Source: an uncultured Coprococcus sp.
GTDB taxonomy: Bacteria; Bacillota_A; Clostridia; Lachnospirales; Lachnospiraceae
DNA length: 9,955 nucleotides
Direction: 5' to 3'
Assembly: GCA_900767685.1 (NCBI GenBank)
Contig: CAAGAB010000079.1
Span: 1 to 9,955, forward strand
Under the pieces are notes generated by a model. It was given only the letters and a program-made list of their open reading frames with translations. It was not told where the DNA came from and ran no database searches. Positions 1-6,142 of this stretch are shown one piece after another. Numbering within the stretch: position 1 is the first letter of the stretch; the number at the start of each line of letters is the position of its first letter. The position numbers and the translations under genes were made by a program.

Positions 1-1027
1 AGAAGAAGCCCTGAGGTCCTGTTGTTGCGCCCCAACCACCTGCATGTGCGATTGACTTCTCGTCTTCAGCAGCCATTGAGAAGTCGATCATCCAAGCTGG
101 TCCAAAGTAAGCGAATACCTTTCCATCTGGATAGAATCCAGCTTTCCACTCATCGCCCCAAAGGTCACCAGTTGTTGTCTGACCAGCATCATATGATGCC
201 TTCTCTGCATCTGCCCAAGCCTTGAACTGTGGATCGATGTTGAGCTTGCCATCCTCAACCCACTTGCTTGATACGTTGTTTGAATATACACGATATGTAT
301 CGTTAACTGTTGCTGTGAGCTTGTAGCCCTTAGCTGCTAACTCTGTACCTGTTGCATAGAATGTATCCCAATCTGATACATGCTTCTGAACCTCTTCAGG
401 ATCGTCTGATCCCCACATATCCTTTGCGATTTCTCTGTTGTAGATAAGAACACCAGGACAGCCCTGCCATGAAACACCCTTAAGTGTTCCTTTTGAATCT
501 GTCATAACGTCCTTTGTGTACTGATACTGGTTTGCCAGCTCGTCATCTGTGATTCCGAGATCTGAAACTGACATTGTGTAGTCTGTATCAACATACTTAA
601 GTGCATAATCAGCCTCTACGAGGAACATATCGATCTTGTCATCTGCTGATGCATCTGCCTGCTTAAGTAACTGCTGATCCAGGTTATTCTGGTAAGCGTT
701 GTCATCTGAAGGAACGATTACCCAATTAACATTAACATCACCGATCTTACCATGAGTTCCATCAACCTCTTCATATCCTGGATAGTGAGCTGTAAGTCTT
801 GACTTGAACTCCTCGTTCCAAGCGTAGATGTTAAGAACCTTGCCCTCATCGCTACCGCTTACTTCTGCCTCTGAAGTAGCATCTGATGCGTCTTCCTTTG
901 CTGCCTCTGTTGTTGTGTCGTCCTTCTTAGCCTCTGTTGTTGCGTCATCATTACCACCACAAGCTACGAGTGAAAGTCCCATAGCACATGCTAATGAAAG
1001 AACTAATGCCTTCTTGAATTTTCTCAC
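1..1027 (-). CDS. Sugar ABC transporter substrate-binding lipoprotein (3' end outside window)
   Basis: Predicted extracellular solute-binding lipoprotein (family 1 type) that would capture a sugar or oligosaccharide and pass it to a membrane permease pair. The first 342 codons are in the window and the C-terminus runs off the left edge. The start is GTG at 1027, chosen because GGAGGG at 1035-1040 lies 7 nt upstream and a lipoprotein signal follows at once: basic MRKFKK, a hydrophobic core, and lipobox LVAC with the lipidated Cys at residue 23. Residues about 26-60 form a Thr/Ala/Glu/Asp-rich flexible linker. The mature domain begins near KVLNIYAWNEEF, the usual first beta strand of these proteins, and later has a typical WQGCPGVLIYNREIA segment. 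Codon choice is strongly biased (aca, gca, tca, ctt, aag), suggesting high expression. Permease genes would be expected beyond position 1. The substrate cannot be told from the sequence. Confidence 0.9.
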   Translation of the reverse strand, partial: MRKFKKALVLSLACAMGLSLVACGGNDDATTEAKKDDTTTEAAKEDASDATSEAEVSGSDEGKVLNIYAWNEEFKSRLTAHYPGYEEVDGTHGKIGDVNVNWVIVPSDDNAYQNNLDQQLLKQADASADDKIDMFLVEADYALKYVDTDYTMSVSDLGITDDELANQYQYTKDVMTDSKGTLKGVSWQGCPGVLIYNREIAKDMWGSDDPEEVQKHVSDWDTFYATGTELAAKGYKLTATVNDTYRVYSNNVSSKWVEDGKLNIDPQFKAWADAEKASYDAGQTTTGDLWGDEWKAGFYPDGKVFAYFGPAWMIDFSMAAEDEKSIAHAGGWGATTGPQGFF

Positions 1028-1067
1028 AAAAAAACCCTCCTTAAAAATATAATCTCTTACTCAAATG

Positions 1068-1080
1068 TGGCAACTTGCCA
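1068..1080. promoter_or_regulatory. 13-bp perfect palindrome, candidate operator
   Basis: TGGCAA-C-TTGCCA is a perfect 6+1+6 dyad lying 40 bp upstream of the GTG start of the solute-binding protein gene, inside its predicted leader. A one-base loop cannot form an RNA hairpin, so a dimeric DNA-binding protein such as a LacI-type repressor is the more natural reading (inference). No matching regulator gene is in the window. Confidence 0.35.
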
Positions 1081-1233
1081 AACCCCTTTCATACCGGCTA
1101 GGCAACCGATAATCAGTCGTCTGTCAATTTAACCAACTTTCGAGTTCGTTTTATGAACTTGATAAGCAATTTTACTAATCGTTGCTAACAGTTCATTACC
1201 CATTTTCCATCGCTTTTCCTTAGCGACAATGTC

Positions 1234-1262
1234 ATTATAGGACATATTAGACAATAATGCAA
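1234..1262 (-). promoter_or_regulatory. Predicted sigma-A promoter of the solute-binding protein gene
   Basis: On the minus strand a perfect -10 TATAAT (1234-1239) lies 17 bp from a partial -35 TTGCAT (1257-1262, three of six consensus bases). Transcription would start near 1227 and leave an untranslated leader of about 200 nt. An inverted repeat TCGCT/AGCGA (1210-1226) sits right at the predicted start. Confidence 0.6.
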
Positions 1263-1315
1263 GTACTTTTTTCGCTTTTTTATGGTAAATTTGTAAATAA
1301 CACAGCTAAATAGCC

Positions 1316-2530
1316 TTATTTAACCCTGTTGCTTATGTATTCTTTGATTAAATCCGCCACTTTTTGTGGATTATATACAATCAGGCGGTCAGGACCAGAC
1401 ATCTCTGTCATCTCCACGTTGCTGTGTGACTCTGTATATTCTTTATAGTATGAATTGTATGTGTCGGCAGGGTCTTCCTCGGAATTTTGCATCAGATCTT
1501 CGTACGTCTCCAGTATATCATCATCCTGATGGAGAAACGGATCTGTATAAGGATTGCAGTATATCATATACATAGGTGTATTTTTTGGAAAACCAAGTGC
1601 AGCCACCTTGTTAGCATTTTTCACAAGGTATTTATCCTCATTGTACATACCCTGGGTATAAAGTTCCTTTTCAATAATGGCATTTCTCCTATCCATCTGG
1701 TCCTTTGTGTATATATTGTAGGAATTATCAGGCAGCACACTGTCTGAAAGTCTCTGTCCGCCAATCTTGACAAGCTCAAGCATGATTTTGTTTTCAAATG
1801 AACAATATGCATCCTCATCCATTCCCTCATACTGATCTGGGAAATACATCTGGAGTCCCACTATCGCCTCCACCTCGTCAGGATACTCATCTGCCCAGTC
1901 CACAGCCAATGTTCCGCCGCTCTTGCTCGCCACAAGTATATATGAAGTTCTTCCTGTGACAGCCTTGACTGCCGCTCTTGTCTCGGCCAGCATTGAGTCT
2001 ATGTCCTTCGGCGCATCCCAGTCATCACTGTAACCACTTCCGCTCCTGTCCACATATATGAGTTCATAGTCAGGAAGTTCATCGAACAACGGTTCAAGCG
2101 CTATCGAATCATCTGCAGTCTTATTCGGGTGTATGAACACAAGAGCATGTTCTGCAGTTTCATCTCCCCTGTGTACAACATGTATCTCATGCCCATCTAT
2201 CTCCACCATCTGTCCCGGAGGGGTCATATACTTCTCCTCTTCCTTAAGTGCTTTCCTATGTTTTACATTTGCATAGATAAGCACGCTGCCAAGTGTCACG
2301 ATAGTCGCCAGCAGGACTATCCCCACGGCCTTAAGGATCATTTTCCCCAGTTTCTTTCGCTCTTTATTCTTTTCTTCCTTTGTCATACCCATGCTCACCG
2401 ACTTCAGCGGCTCATTATGCGCAAGTTTCGGGATCATCTTCTCCCCCCCGGCTGTCGCACTCTTCTTTTGTGCATTTCTCTCGTTAACTTTCTCATTGCT
2501 TTTTCCGTTTGTTTTCTTGTCAATACTCAT
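1316..2530 (-). CDS. Membrane-anchored alpha/beta hydrolase-like protein, catalytic His not seen
   Basis: 404-aa single-pass membrane protein with an alpha/beta hydrolase domain. Residues 1-62 are Lys/Asn/Glu-rich and probably cytoplasmic. One hydrophobic helix spans about 64-87, and the hydrolase domain (about 105-402) should lie outside the membrane. Visible landmarks are VFIHP at 131-135, where HG is usual for the oxyanion strand; DRSGSGYSD at 161-169, the common DxxGxGxS turn; and the nucleophile elbow ASKSGG with Ser204. At the C-terminus, where an SGH motif normally carries the catalytic His, the protein reads SGPDRLIVYNP, with Pro380 in that place. The substrate is unknown and activity is doubtful. 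ATG at 2530 has AGAGGT 12 nt upstream, a rather long spacing. No intrinsic terminator is visible between its stop and the promoter of the solute-binding protein. It is divergent from the gene at 2743. Confidence 0.85.
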   Translation of the reverse strand: MSIDKKTNGKSNEKVNERNAQKKSATAGGEKMIPKLAHNEPLKSVSMGMTKEEKNKERKKLGKMILKAVGIVLLATIVTLGSVLIYANVKHRKALKEEEKYMTPPGQMVEIDGHEIHVVHRGDETAEHALVFIHPNKTADDSIALEPLFDELPDYELIYVDRSGSGYSDDWDAPKDIDSMLAETRAAVKAVTGRTSYILVASKSGGTLAVDWADEYPDEVEAIVGLQMYFPDQYEGMDEDAYCSFENKIMLELVKIGGQRLSDSVLPDNSYNIYTKDQMDRRNAIIEKELYTQGMYNEDKYLVKNANKVAALGFPKNTPMYMIYCNPYTDPFLHQDDDILETYEDLMQNSEEDPADTYNSYYKEYTESHSNVEMTEMSGPDRLIVYNPQKVADLIKEYISNRVK

Positions 2531-2601
2531 ACCCGCGCTTTTACCTCTATCTGTTTTTAGTAATTGTGTCCAATTTTATATGGCACAGCATAATACAATC
2601 T

Positions 2602-2630
2602 ATCATATACCAACAAATGTTAAAAGTAAA
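2602..2630 (-). promoter_or_regulatory. Possible promoter of the hydrolase-like gene
   Basis: On the minus strand TTTACT (2625-2630) and TATGAT (2602-2607) are 17 bp apart, matching four and five of six consensus bases. The predicted start is near 2595, giving a leader of about 65 nt. The region is AT-rich, so a chance match is possible. Confidence 0.4.
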
Positions 2631-2650
2631 TAAATTCTAATTTACCTCGG

Positions 2651-2679
2651 TTTACTTATATTTTTCTTTATGCTACTAT
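2651..2679 (+). promoter_or_regulatory. Possible promoter of the gene at 2743
   Basis: TTTACT (2651-2656) and TACTAT (2674-2679) are 17 bp apart, each matching four of six consensus bases. Transcription would begin near 2686. The two divergent promoters in this gap have -35 boxes about 20 bp apart, back to back. Confidence 0.35.
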
Positions 2680-2742
2680 CAAATACAGAACAGGCAAAAA
2701 GTCTTTCTTAAATAATATAGAAAGGACATAACATCAAATACT

Positions 2743-3849
2743 ATGTCAGGAAAGAACAAAAAATCAAAGAATAAGCGCTCATCCTCCAACTCACAGGTAA
2801 AGCCGGAGACTCTGGCTAAACAGACGAAACAGACAGTTCAGGATGCGCCAGCAAAACAGACGAAACAGGCTGCTCAATCCGGGCTGCAGGAAAACAGGGA
2901 CATCAAGGCAGCCGATTACCAAAAGTGCAAGCAAAAAGCTAACAGCATGCCGGAGACAAATGGCAAATCCGAACCAGATATCAAGTCAAAATCAACCGGC
3001 AAAATAGAGGTTGCCACAGAGAACCAGCCAGTGAAATTCCGCAGGATAAGCATAGAGGGTGTGGACGACCGAATGCCCCACAGCAAACCGGCGAAGAAAA
3101 GCCTCCATGCTGACAGCAACCTTGATATGCTGGGAATGAGTAAAAAGCAGCGCCGCGCTGCCAGAAAAGAGCTCTATCAAAAGAACACAGAGGGAATGTC
3201 CCGAAGGGAAAAGTTCTCCTATTTCTTTGACTATTACAAATGGAGAGTGATAACTCCTATCCTTGTCGTTGCATTTTTATGTTATCTCGGAGGCACCATA
3301 TACATGAACAAAAGACCAGTCGCCCTGGGGTTTGTCGTGTTGAACGCACAGGATGCAGACATTGTCAACCTGTCATTTGAAGATGACTATATCGACCACT
3401 TCGGCATAACCGGCAGCTATCAGTTCAAGGAGTCGGTCGGACTCGATATCGACTACGACTATTACCTCGAGCACTCCGAATACGTCCAGACCAGCAATAG
3501 CACCGACTACAGCATCCTGTCATCGGACTGTGATCTCGGATCTTATGATGTAATAATCAGCAACGCCACAGGAGTTAAGTACTGTGCAGCTCAGAACATA
3601 GCAAAACCCTTAAAAGGTTATCTGAGCGAGGACGCATACGCCAAGCTCGAACCTTATATGGTAGAATTTAACGATCCAAACGGAACAGCAAGAACATACG
3701 CCATCGATATCAGTGACACACAGTTTGCAAAGGATCTGGATACCGGATACGCAGATGTATACGTAGCATTTCCGGGAGTCACAGACAGAAATTATACCAA
3801 CTCACTCAGGTTACTGAATTATGTTCTTGGCATAGATCTAACCGAATAA
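2743..3849 (+). CDS. Hypothetical single-pass membrane protein with Lys-rich N-terminus
   Basis: 368-aa protein of no family I can name. Residues 1-150 are very rich in Lys, Ser, Gln and Asn, probably disordered and cytoplasmic, and contain AKQTKQ twice (residues 25-30 and 37-42). A basic stretch (MSKKQRRAARKEL, from residue 132) is followed by FSYFFDYYKWR and a single hydrophobic helix at about 168-187. The remaining 180 residues are rich in Asp, Tyr and Ser and should be extracytoplasmic, with no recognised motif. A YYKW motif just before a membrane helix recurs, as I recall, in Lachnospiraceae hypothetical membrane proteins (not checked). GAAAGGA ends 16 nt before the ATG, an unusually long spacing, but no better in-frame start is visible. 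It is divergent from the hydrolase-like gene and followed by a strong terminator. The function is unknown, and a cell-envelope role is only a guess from topology. Confidence 0.8.
   Translation: MSGKNKKSKNKRSSSNSQVKPETLAKQTKQTVQDAPAKQTKQAAQSGLQENRDIKAADYQKCKQKANSMPETNGKSEPDIKSKSTGKIEVATENQPVKFRRISIEGVDDRMPHSKPAKKSLHADSNLDMLGMSKKQRRAARKELYQKNTEGMSRREKFSYFFDYYKWRVITPILVVAFLCYLGGTIYMNKRPVALGFVVLNAQDADIVNLSFEDDYIDHFGITGSYQFKESVGLDIDYDYYLEHSEYVQTSNSTDYSILSSDCDLGSYDVIISNATGVKYCAAQNIAKPLKGYLSEDAYAKLEPYMVEFNDPNGTARTYAIDISDTQFAKDLDTGYADVYVAFPGVTDRNYTNSLRLLNYVLGIDLTE
2818..2868 (+). repeat. 15-bp direct repeat within coding sequence
   Basis: AAACAGACGAAACAG occurs at 2818-2832 and again at 2854-2868. 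The copies are 36 bp apart, exactly 12 codons, so the repeat is in frame and encodes the duplicated KQTKQ in the disordered N-terminus. This looks like a small tandem-type duplication. Confidence 0.85.
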
Positions 3850-3874
3850 TAGATCACTGTAAATCATATAAAAG

Positions 3875-3935
3875 AAAACGCATGATGCATTTGCCTCCCG
3901 CCACACGGAAAGGATAAATTACATCATGCGTTTTT
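3875..3935. terminator. Bidirectional intrinsic terminator between convergent genes
   Basis: A perfect 13-bp stem pairs AAAACGCATGATG (3875-3887) with CATCATGCGTTTT (3922-3934). The right arm ends in five T (3931-3935) for the + strand gene, and the A-run of the left arm serves the convergent ABC-F gene on the minus strand. The 34-nt loop is long for a terminator and can itself pair weakly (CCG/CGG around 3898-3908). Confidence 0.85.
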
Positions 3936-3989
3936 CGTTTGCTCATATCAATATATTCTATTATATATTTTTTTTGGGATCTGCCGCTA

Positions 3990-5615
3990 TCAGTCCTCAG
4001 AATCCATGTTCATAACCTGTCTCTTTCTTGCAAGCTCGTCATTAGCAAGATACTCATCATATGTAGTCTGCTTGTCTATGAGACCGGTGTTTGTTATCTC
4101 TATAATTCTATTGGCTGTTGTCTGTACAAACTGGTGATCCTGTGAGGAGAACAATACAACTCCAGGGAACTTGATAAGTCCGTTGTTCAGCGCTGTAATC
4201 GACTCCATATCCAGATGGTTTGTAGGCTCATCAAGGATCAGTGTGTTTGAACCCATGATCATAAGCTTTGACAGAAGGCATCTGACCTTCTCTCCTCCTG
4301 AGAGGACTTTGACCTTCTTAACTCCATCCTCACCTGCAAAGAGCATTCTTCCAAGGAAACCTCTTACATATGTGGCATCCTTCTCATCTGAGTACTGGGT
4401 GAGCCAGTCTACTATCACAAGATCGTTGTCGAACTCCTTGGTGTTGTCCTTAGGGAAATATCCCTGTGAAGTTGTAACACCCCACTTGTAACTTCCCTCA
4501 TCAGGCTCCTCCTCGCCTGCAAGTATCTTAAAGAGCATGGTTGTTGACTTTGTATTTGGTCCTACAAATGCTATCTTGTCGTCATGTCCAACTGTGAATG
4601 AGATATCATCCAGAAGTTTCTCACCGTCAACTGTCTTTGAGATGTGTGATACTGTGAGTACCTCATTTCCAATCTCTCTCTTAGGTCTGAAATCAATGTA
4701 TGGATACTTTCTGCTCGATGGCTTGATATCATCCAGCTCGATTTTCTCAAGAGCACGCTTACGGGATGTCGCCTGCTTGGACTTTGAAGCATTTGCCGAG
4801 AATCTCTGAATGAACTCCTGGAGCTCCTTGATCTTCTCTTCTTTCTTCTTGTTGGCTTCCTTCATCTGCTTGATCATCAGCTGGCTCGACTCATACCAGA
4901 AATCGTAGTTTCCTGCGTAGAGCTGAATCTTGCTGTAATCAATATCTGCTATATGTGTACATACCTTGTTCAGGAAATATCTGTCATGTGATACAACTAT
5001 GACAGTATTCTCAAAGTTGATGAGAAACTCTTCAAGCCATGCGATGGCATCCATATCAAGGTGGTTTGTAGGCTCATCCAGAAGAAGTACATCAGGATTA
5101 CCAAAGAGTGCCTGCGCAAGAAGTACCTTGACCTTGAGTCCACCGTCCAGATCCTTCATAAGGCTATAGTGGAACTCTGTTCCAACTCCAAGTCCGTTCA
5201 AAAGCGTTGAGGCATCCGACTCAGCCTCCCATCCATTCATCTCAGCAAATTCAGCCTCAAGCTCTGCAGCCTTTACTCCGTCCTCGTCTGAGAAATCTTC
5301 TTTCATATATATAGCGTCCTTCTCCTTCATGATCTCATACAGACGCTTGTTACCCATTATTACCGTGTCAAGCACCTGATAATCATCGTACTTGTAGTGA
5401 TCCTGCTGAAGTACTGAGAGTCTCTCCCCATCATTCATGGTCACATCGCCCTTCGAAGGCTCTATCTCTCCTGAGAGTATCTTTAAAAATGTTGACTTTC
5501 CGGCTCCATTTGCTCCGATAAGTCCATAACAGTTACCCTCTGTGAACTTGATATTCACATCCTCGAACAAAGCTTTCTTACCAAATCTCAATGTTACATT
5601 ATTAGCACTAATCAT
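3990..5615 (-). CDS. ABC-F family ATPase, YkpA/YbiT-like
   Basis: 541-aa duplicated ABC ATPase without membrane segments, the layout of ABC-F proteins, which act on the ribosome in the cytoplasm. Domain 1 has Walker A GANGAGKS (34-41), signature LDGGL (156-160, Asp replacing the usual Ser), Walker B LLLDEP (177-182) and a switch His at 210. A charged Lys/Glu-rich linker (about 245-305) matches the interdomain arm that reaches toward the ribosomal P/E site. Domain 2 keeps LSGGE (438-442) and LILDEPTNHLD. Its Walker A reads GPNTKSTT (352-359), so the usual Lys position is Thr, and its switch region reads SSQDHQF, with Gln492 where His is expected. Site 2 therefore looks degenerate. Length and overall sequence best fit the YkpA/YbiT-like subgroup. 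A drug-resistance role cannot be inferred. ATG at 5615 has AAAGGT 10 nt upstream, with its own strong promoter and a leader of about 59 nt. Confidence 0.93.
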   Translation of the reverse strand: MISANNVTLRFGKKALFEDVNIKFTEGNCYGLIGANGAGKSTFLKILSGEIEPSKGDVTMNDGERLSVLQQDHYKYDDYQVLDTVIMGNKRLYEIMKEKDAIYMKEDFSDEDGVKAAELEAEFAEMNGWEAESDASTLLNGLGVGTEFHYSLMKDLDGGLKVKVLLAQALFGNPDVLLLDEPTNHLDMDAIAWLEEFLINFENTVIVVSHDRYFLNKVCTHIADIDYSKIQLYAGNYDFWYESSQLMIKQMKEANKKKEEKIKELQEFIQRFSANASKSKQATSRKRALEKIELDDIKPSSRKYPYIDFRPKREIGNEVLTVSHISKTVDGEKLLDDISFTVGHDDKIAFVGPNTKSTTMLFKILAGEEEPDEGSYKWGVTTSQGYFPKDNTKEFDNDLVIVDWLTQYSDEKDATYVRGFLGRMLFAGEDGVKKVKVLSGGEKVRCLLSKLMIMGSNTLILDEPTNHLDMESITALNNGLIKFPGVVLFSSQDHQFVQTTANRIIEITNTGLIDKQTTYDEYLANDELARKRQVMNMDSED

Positions 5616-5645
5616 TGACGTATATACCTTTCACTATTTGCTGTA

Positions 5646-5659
5646 TCTGCACACGCAGA
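5646..5659 (-). other. Small stem-loop in the ABC-F gene leader
   Basis: TCTGC and GCAGA form a 5-bp stem with a 4-nt loop in the predicted leader, 31 nt upstream of the ABC-F start. There is no adjacent U-run and I see no convincing leader peptide, so attenuation is not supported. It may be only incidental structure. Confidence 0.3.
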
Positions 5660-5680
5660 CGACTCCATTATCAGTGATTA

Positions 5681-5709
5681 AGTATAACAATACATGCCTG
5701 ATGTGTCAA
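5681..5709 (-). promoter_or_regulatory. Strong sigma-A promoter of the ABC-F gene
   Basis: On the minus strand a consensus -35 TTGACA (5704-5709) is followed after 17 bp by -10 TATACT (5681-5686, five of six). The start of transcription would be near 5674. Confidence 0.8.
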
Positions 5710-5725
5710 CTTTTCATTATGTATA

Positions 5726-5754
5726 GGGCAGATACATTTCGTTTGCAGCTGCCC
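5726..5754. other. Stem-loop between Cys-rich gene and ABC-F promoter
   Basis: GGGCAG (5726-5731) can pair with CTGCCC (5749-5754) across a 17-nt loop, just upstream of the ABC-F -35 box and downstream of the Cys-rich gene. No T-run follows on either strand, so it is at best a weak terminator. It could equally be an operator half-site pair. Confidence 0.25.
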
Positions 5755-5780
5755 CTCTCTTCCATATCTCTGTTTCTGTC

Positions 5781-5963
5781 TTAGAGGTTCTTGACTATTG
5801 GATCATACAGATCGAGTTCACAGTGCTCTGTGTCTGTGAAATGATCACAGCTCAGACAGCTCTTGCCTGTCACATCATTTGTGTGTCCCTTGCATGAACA
5901 CTTCTTCTCATACGCACTGCATCTCTCTGCAACTTCCCTATAAGTTTCTGCTGAACTTCTCAT
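5781..5963 (-). CDS. Small Cys-rich hypothetical protein (60 aa), possible metal binder
   Basis: 60-aa protein starting MRSSAETYREVAERC. The ATG at 5963 is preferred over one 11 codons upstream (5996) because AAAGGAG ends 8 nt before it, whereas the upstream ATG has only a poor AGGG. It has six Cys: C15, C22 and C24 (a C-x6-CxC group), a CxxC pair C36/C39 in SCLSCDHF, and C48 in HCELDLYDPIV, plus nearby His residues. This spacing suggests a zinc- or iron-sulfur-binding minidomain (inference). I recognise no named family. No signal peptide or membrane segment is present. It is divergent from the CorC-type gene and could be read through into the ABC-F gene, which has its own promoter. I found no convincing promoter for it. 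Confidence 0.65.
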   Translation of the reverse strand: MRSSAETYREVAERCSAYEKKCSCKGHTNDVTGKSCLSCDHFTDTEHCELDLYDPIVKNL

Positions 5964-5971
5964 GTCATTAT

Positions 5972-5975
5972 CTCC
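5972..5975 (-). promoter_or_regulatory. Ribosome binding site that decides the Cys-rich start
   Basis: GGAG, within AAAGGAG on the minus strand, lies 8 nt from the ATG at 5963. It falls inside the reading frame of the longer candidate start at 5996, which argues for the shorter protein. Confidence 0.7.
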
Positions 5976-6094
5976 TTTGCCATGTTTGCTATGCATCTAT
6001 ATGCTGCCCTATTATTATCTGCATATTCTGTCACTATATTCATCTTTCATTTAAGTTTCTGTTCCACATCTTAACCATGCGCGTGCTCAGATTC

Positions 6095-6123
6095 TTGACA
6101 ACTCGCTATATATTAAGTACAAT
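6095..6123 (+). promoter_or_regulatory. Strong sigma-A promoter of the CorC-type gene
   Basis: Consensus -35 TTGACA (6095-6100), 17-bp spacer, -10 TACAAT (6118-6123, five of six). The predicted transcription start near 6130 lies only about 13 nt upstream of the ATG at 6143. Confidence 0.8.
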
Positions 6124-6142
6124 CAAAAATAAAAATTTTTAA

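Noticed and set aside
1101..1130. TTGACA on the minus strand (near 1122-1127) as a second promoter for the solute-binding protein gene
   Set aside because: No acceptable -10 box occurs 16-18 bp downstream; the candidate hexamer TGCCTA is a poor match.
2129..2560. 143-codon open frame on the plus strand
   Set aside because: It is antisense to the N-terminal part of the hydrolase-like gene. The His/Cys/Leu-rich product is typical of a shadow frame and lacks a ribosome binding site.
5640..5715. Antibiotic-type attenuation leader upstream of the ABC-F gene
   Set aside because: The leader is only about 59 nt, has a single 5-bp stem with no U-run, and shows no convincing short leader peptide.
5964..5996. 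Longer N-terminus for the Cys-rich protein (71 aa)
   Set aside because: The upstream ATG lacks a good ribosome binding site, and the AAAGGAG that serves the ATG at 5963 would lie inside the coding sequence.
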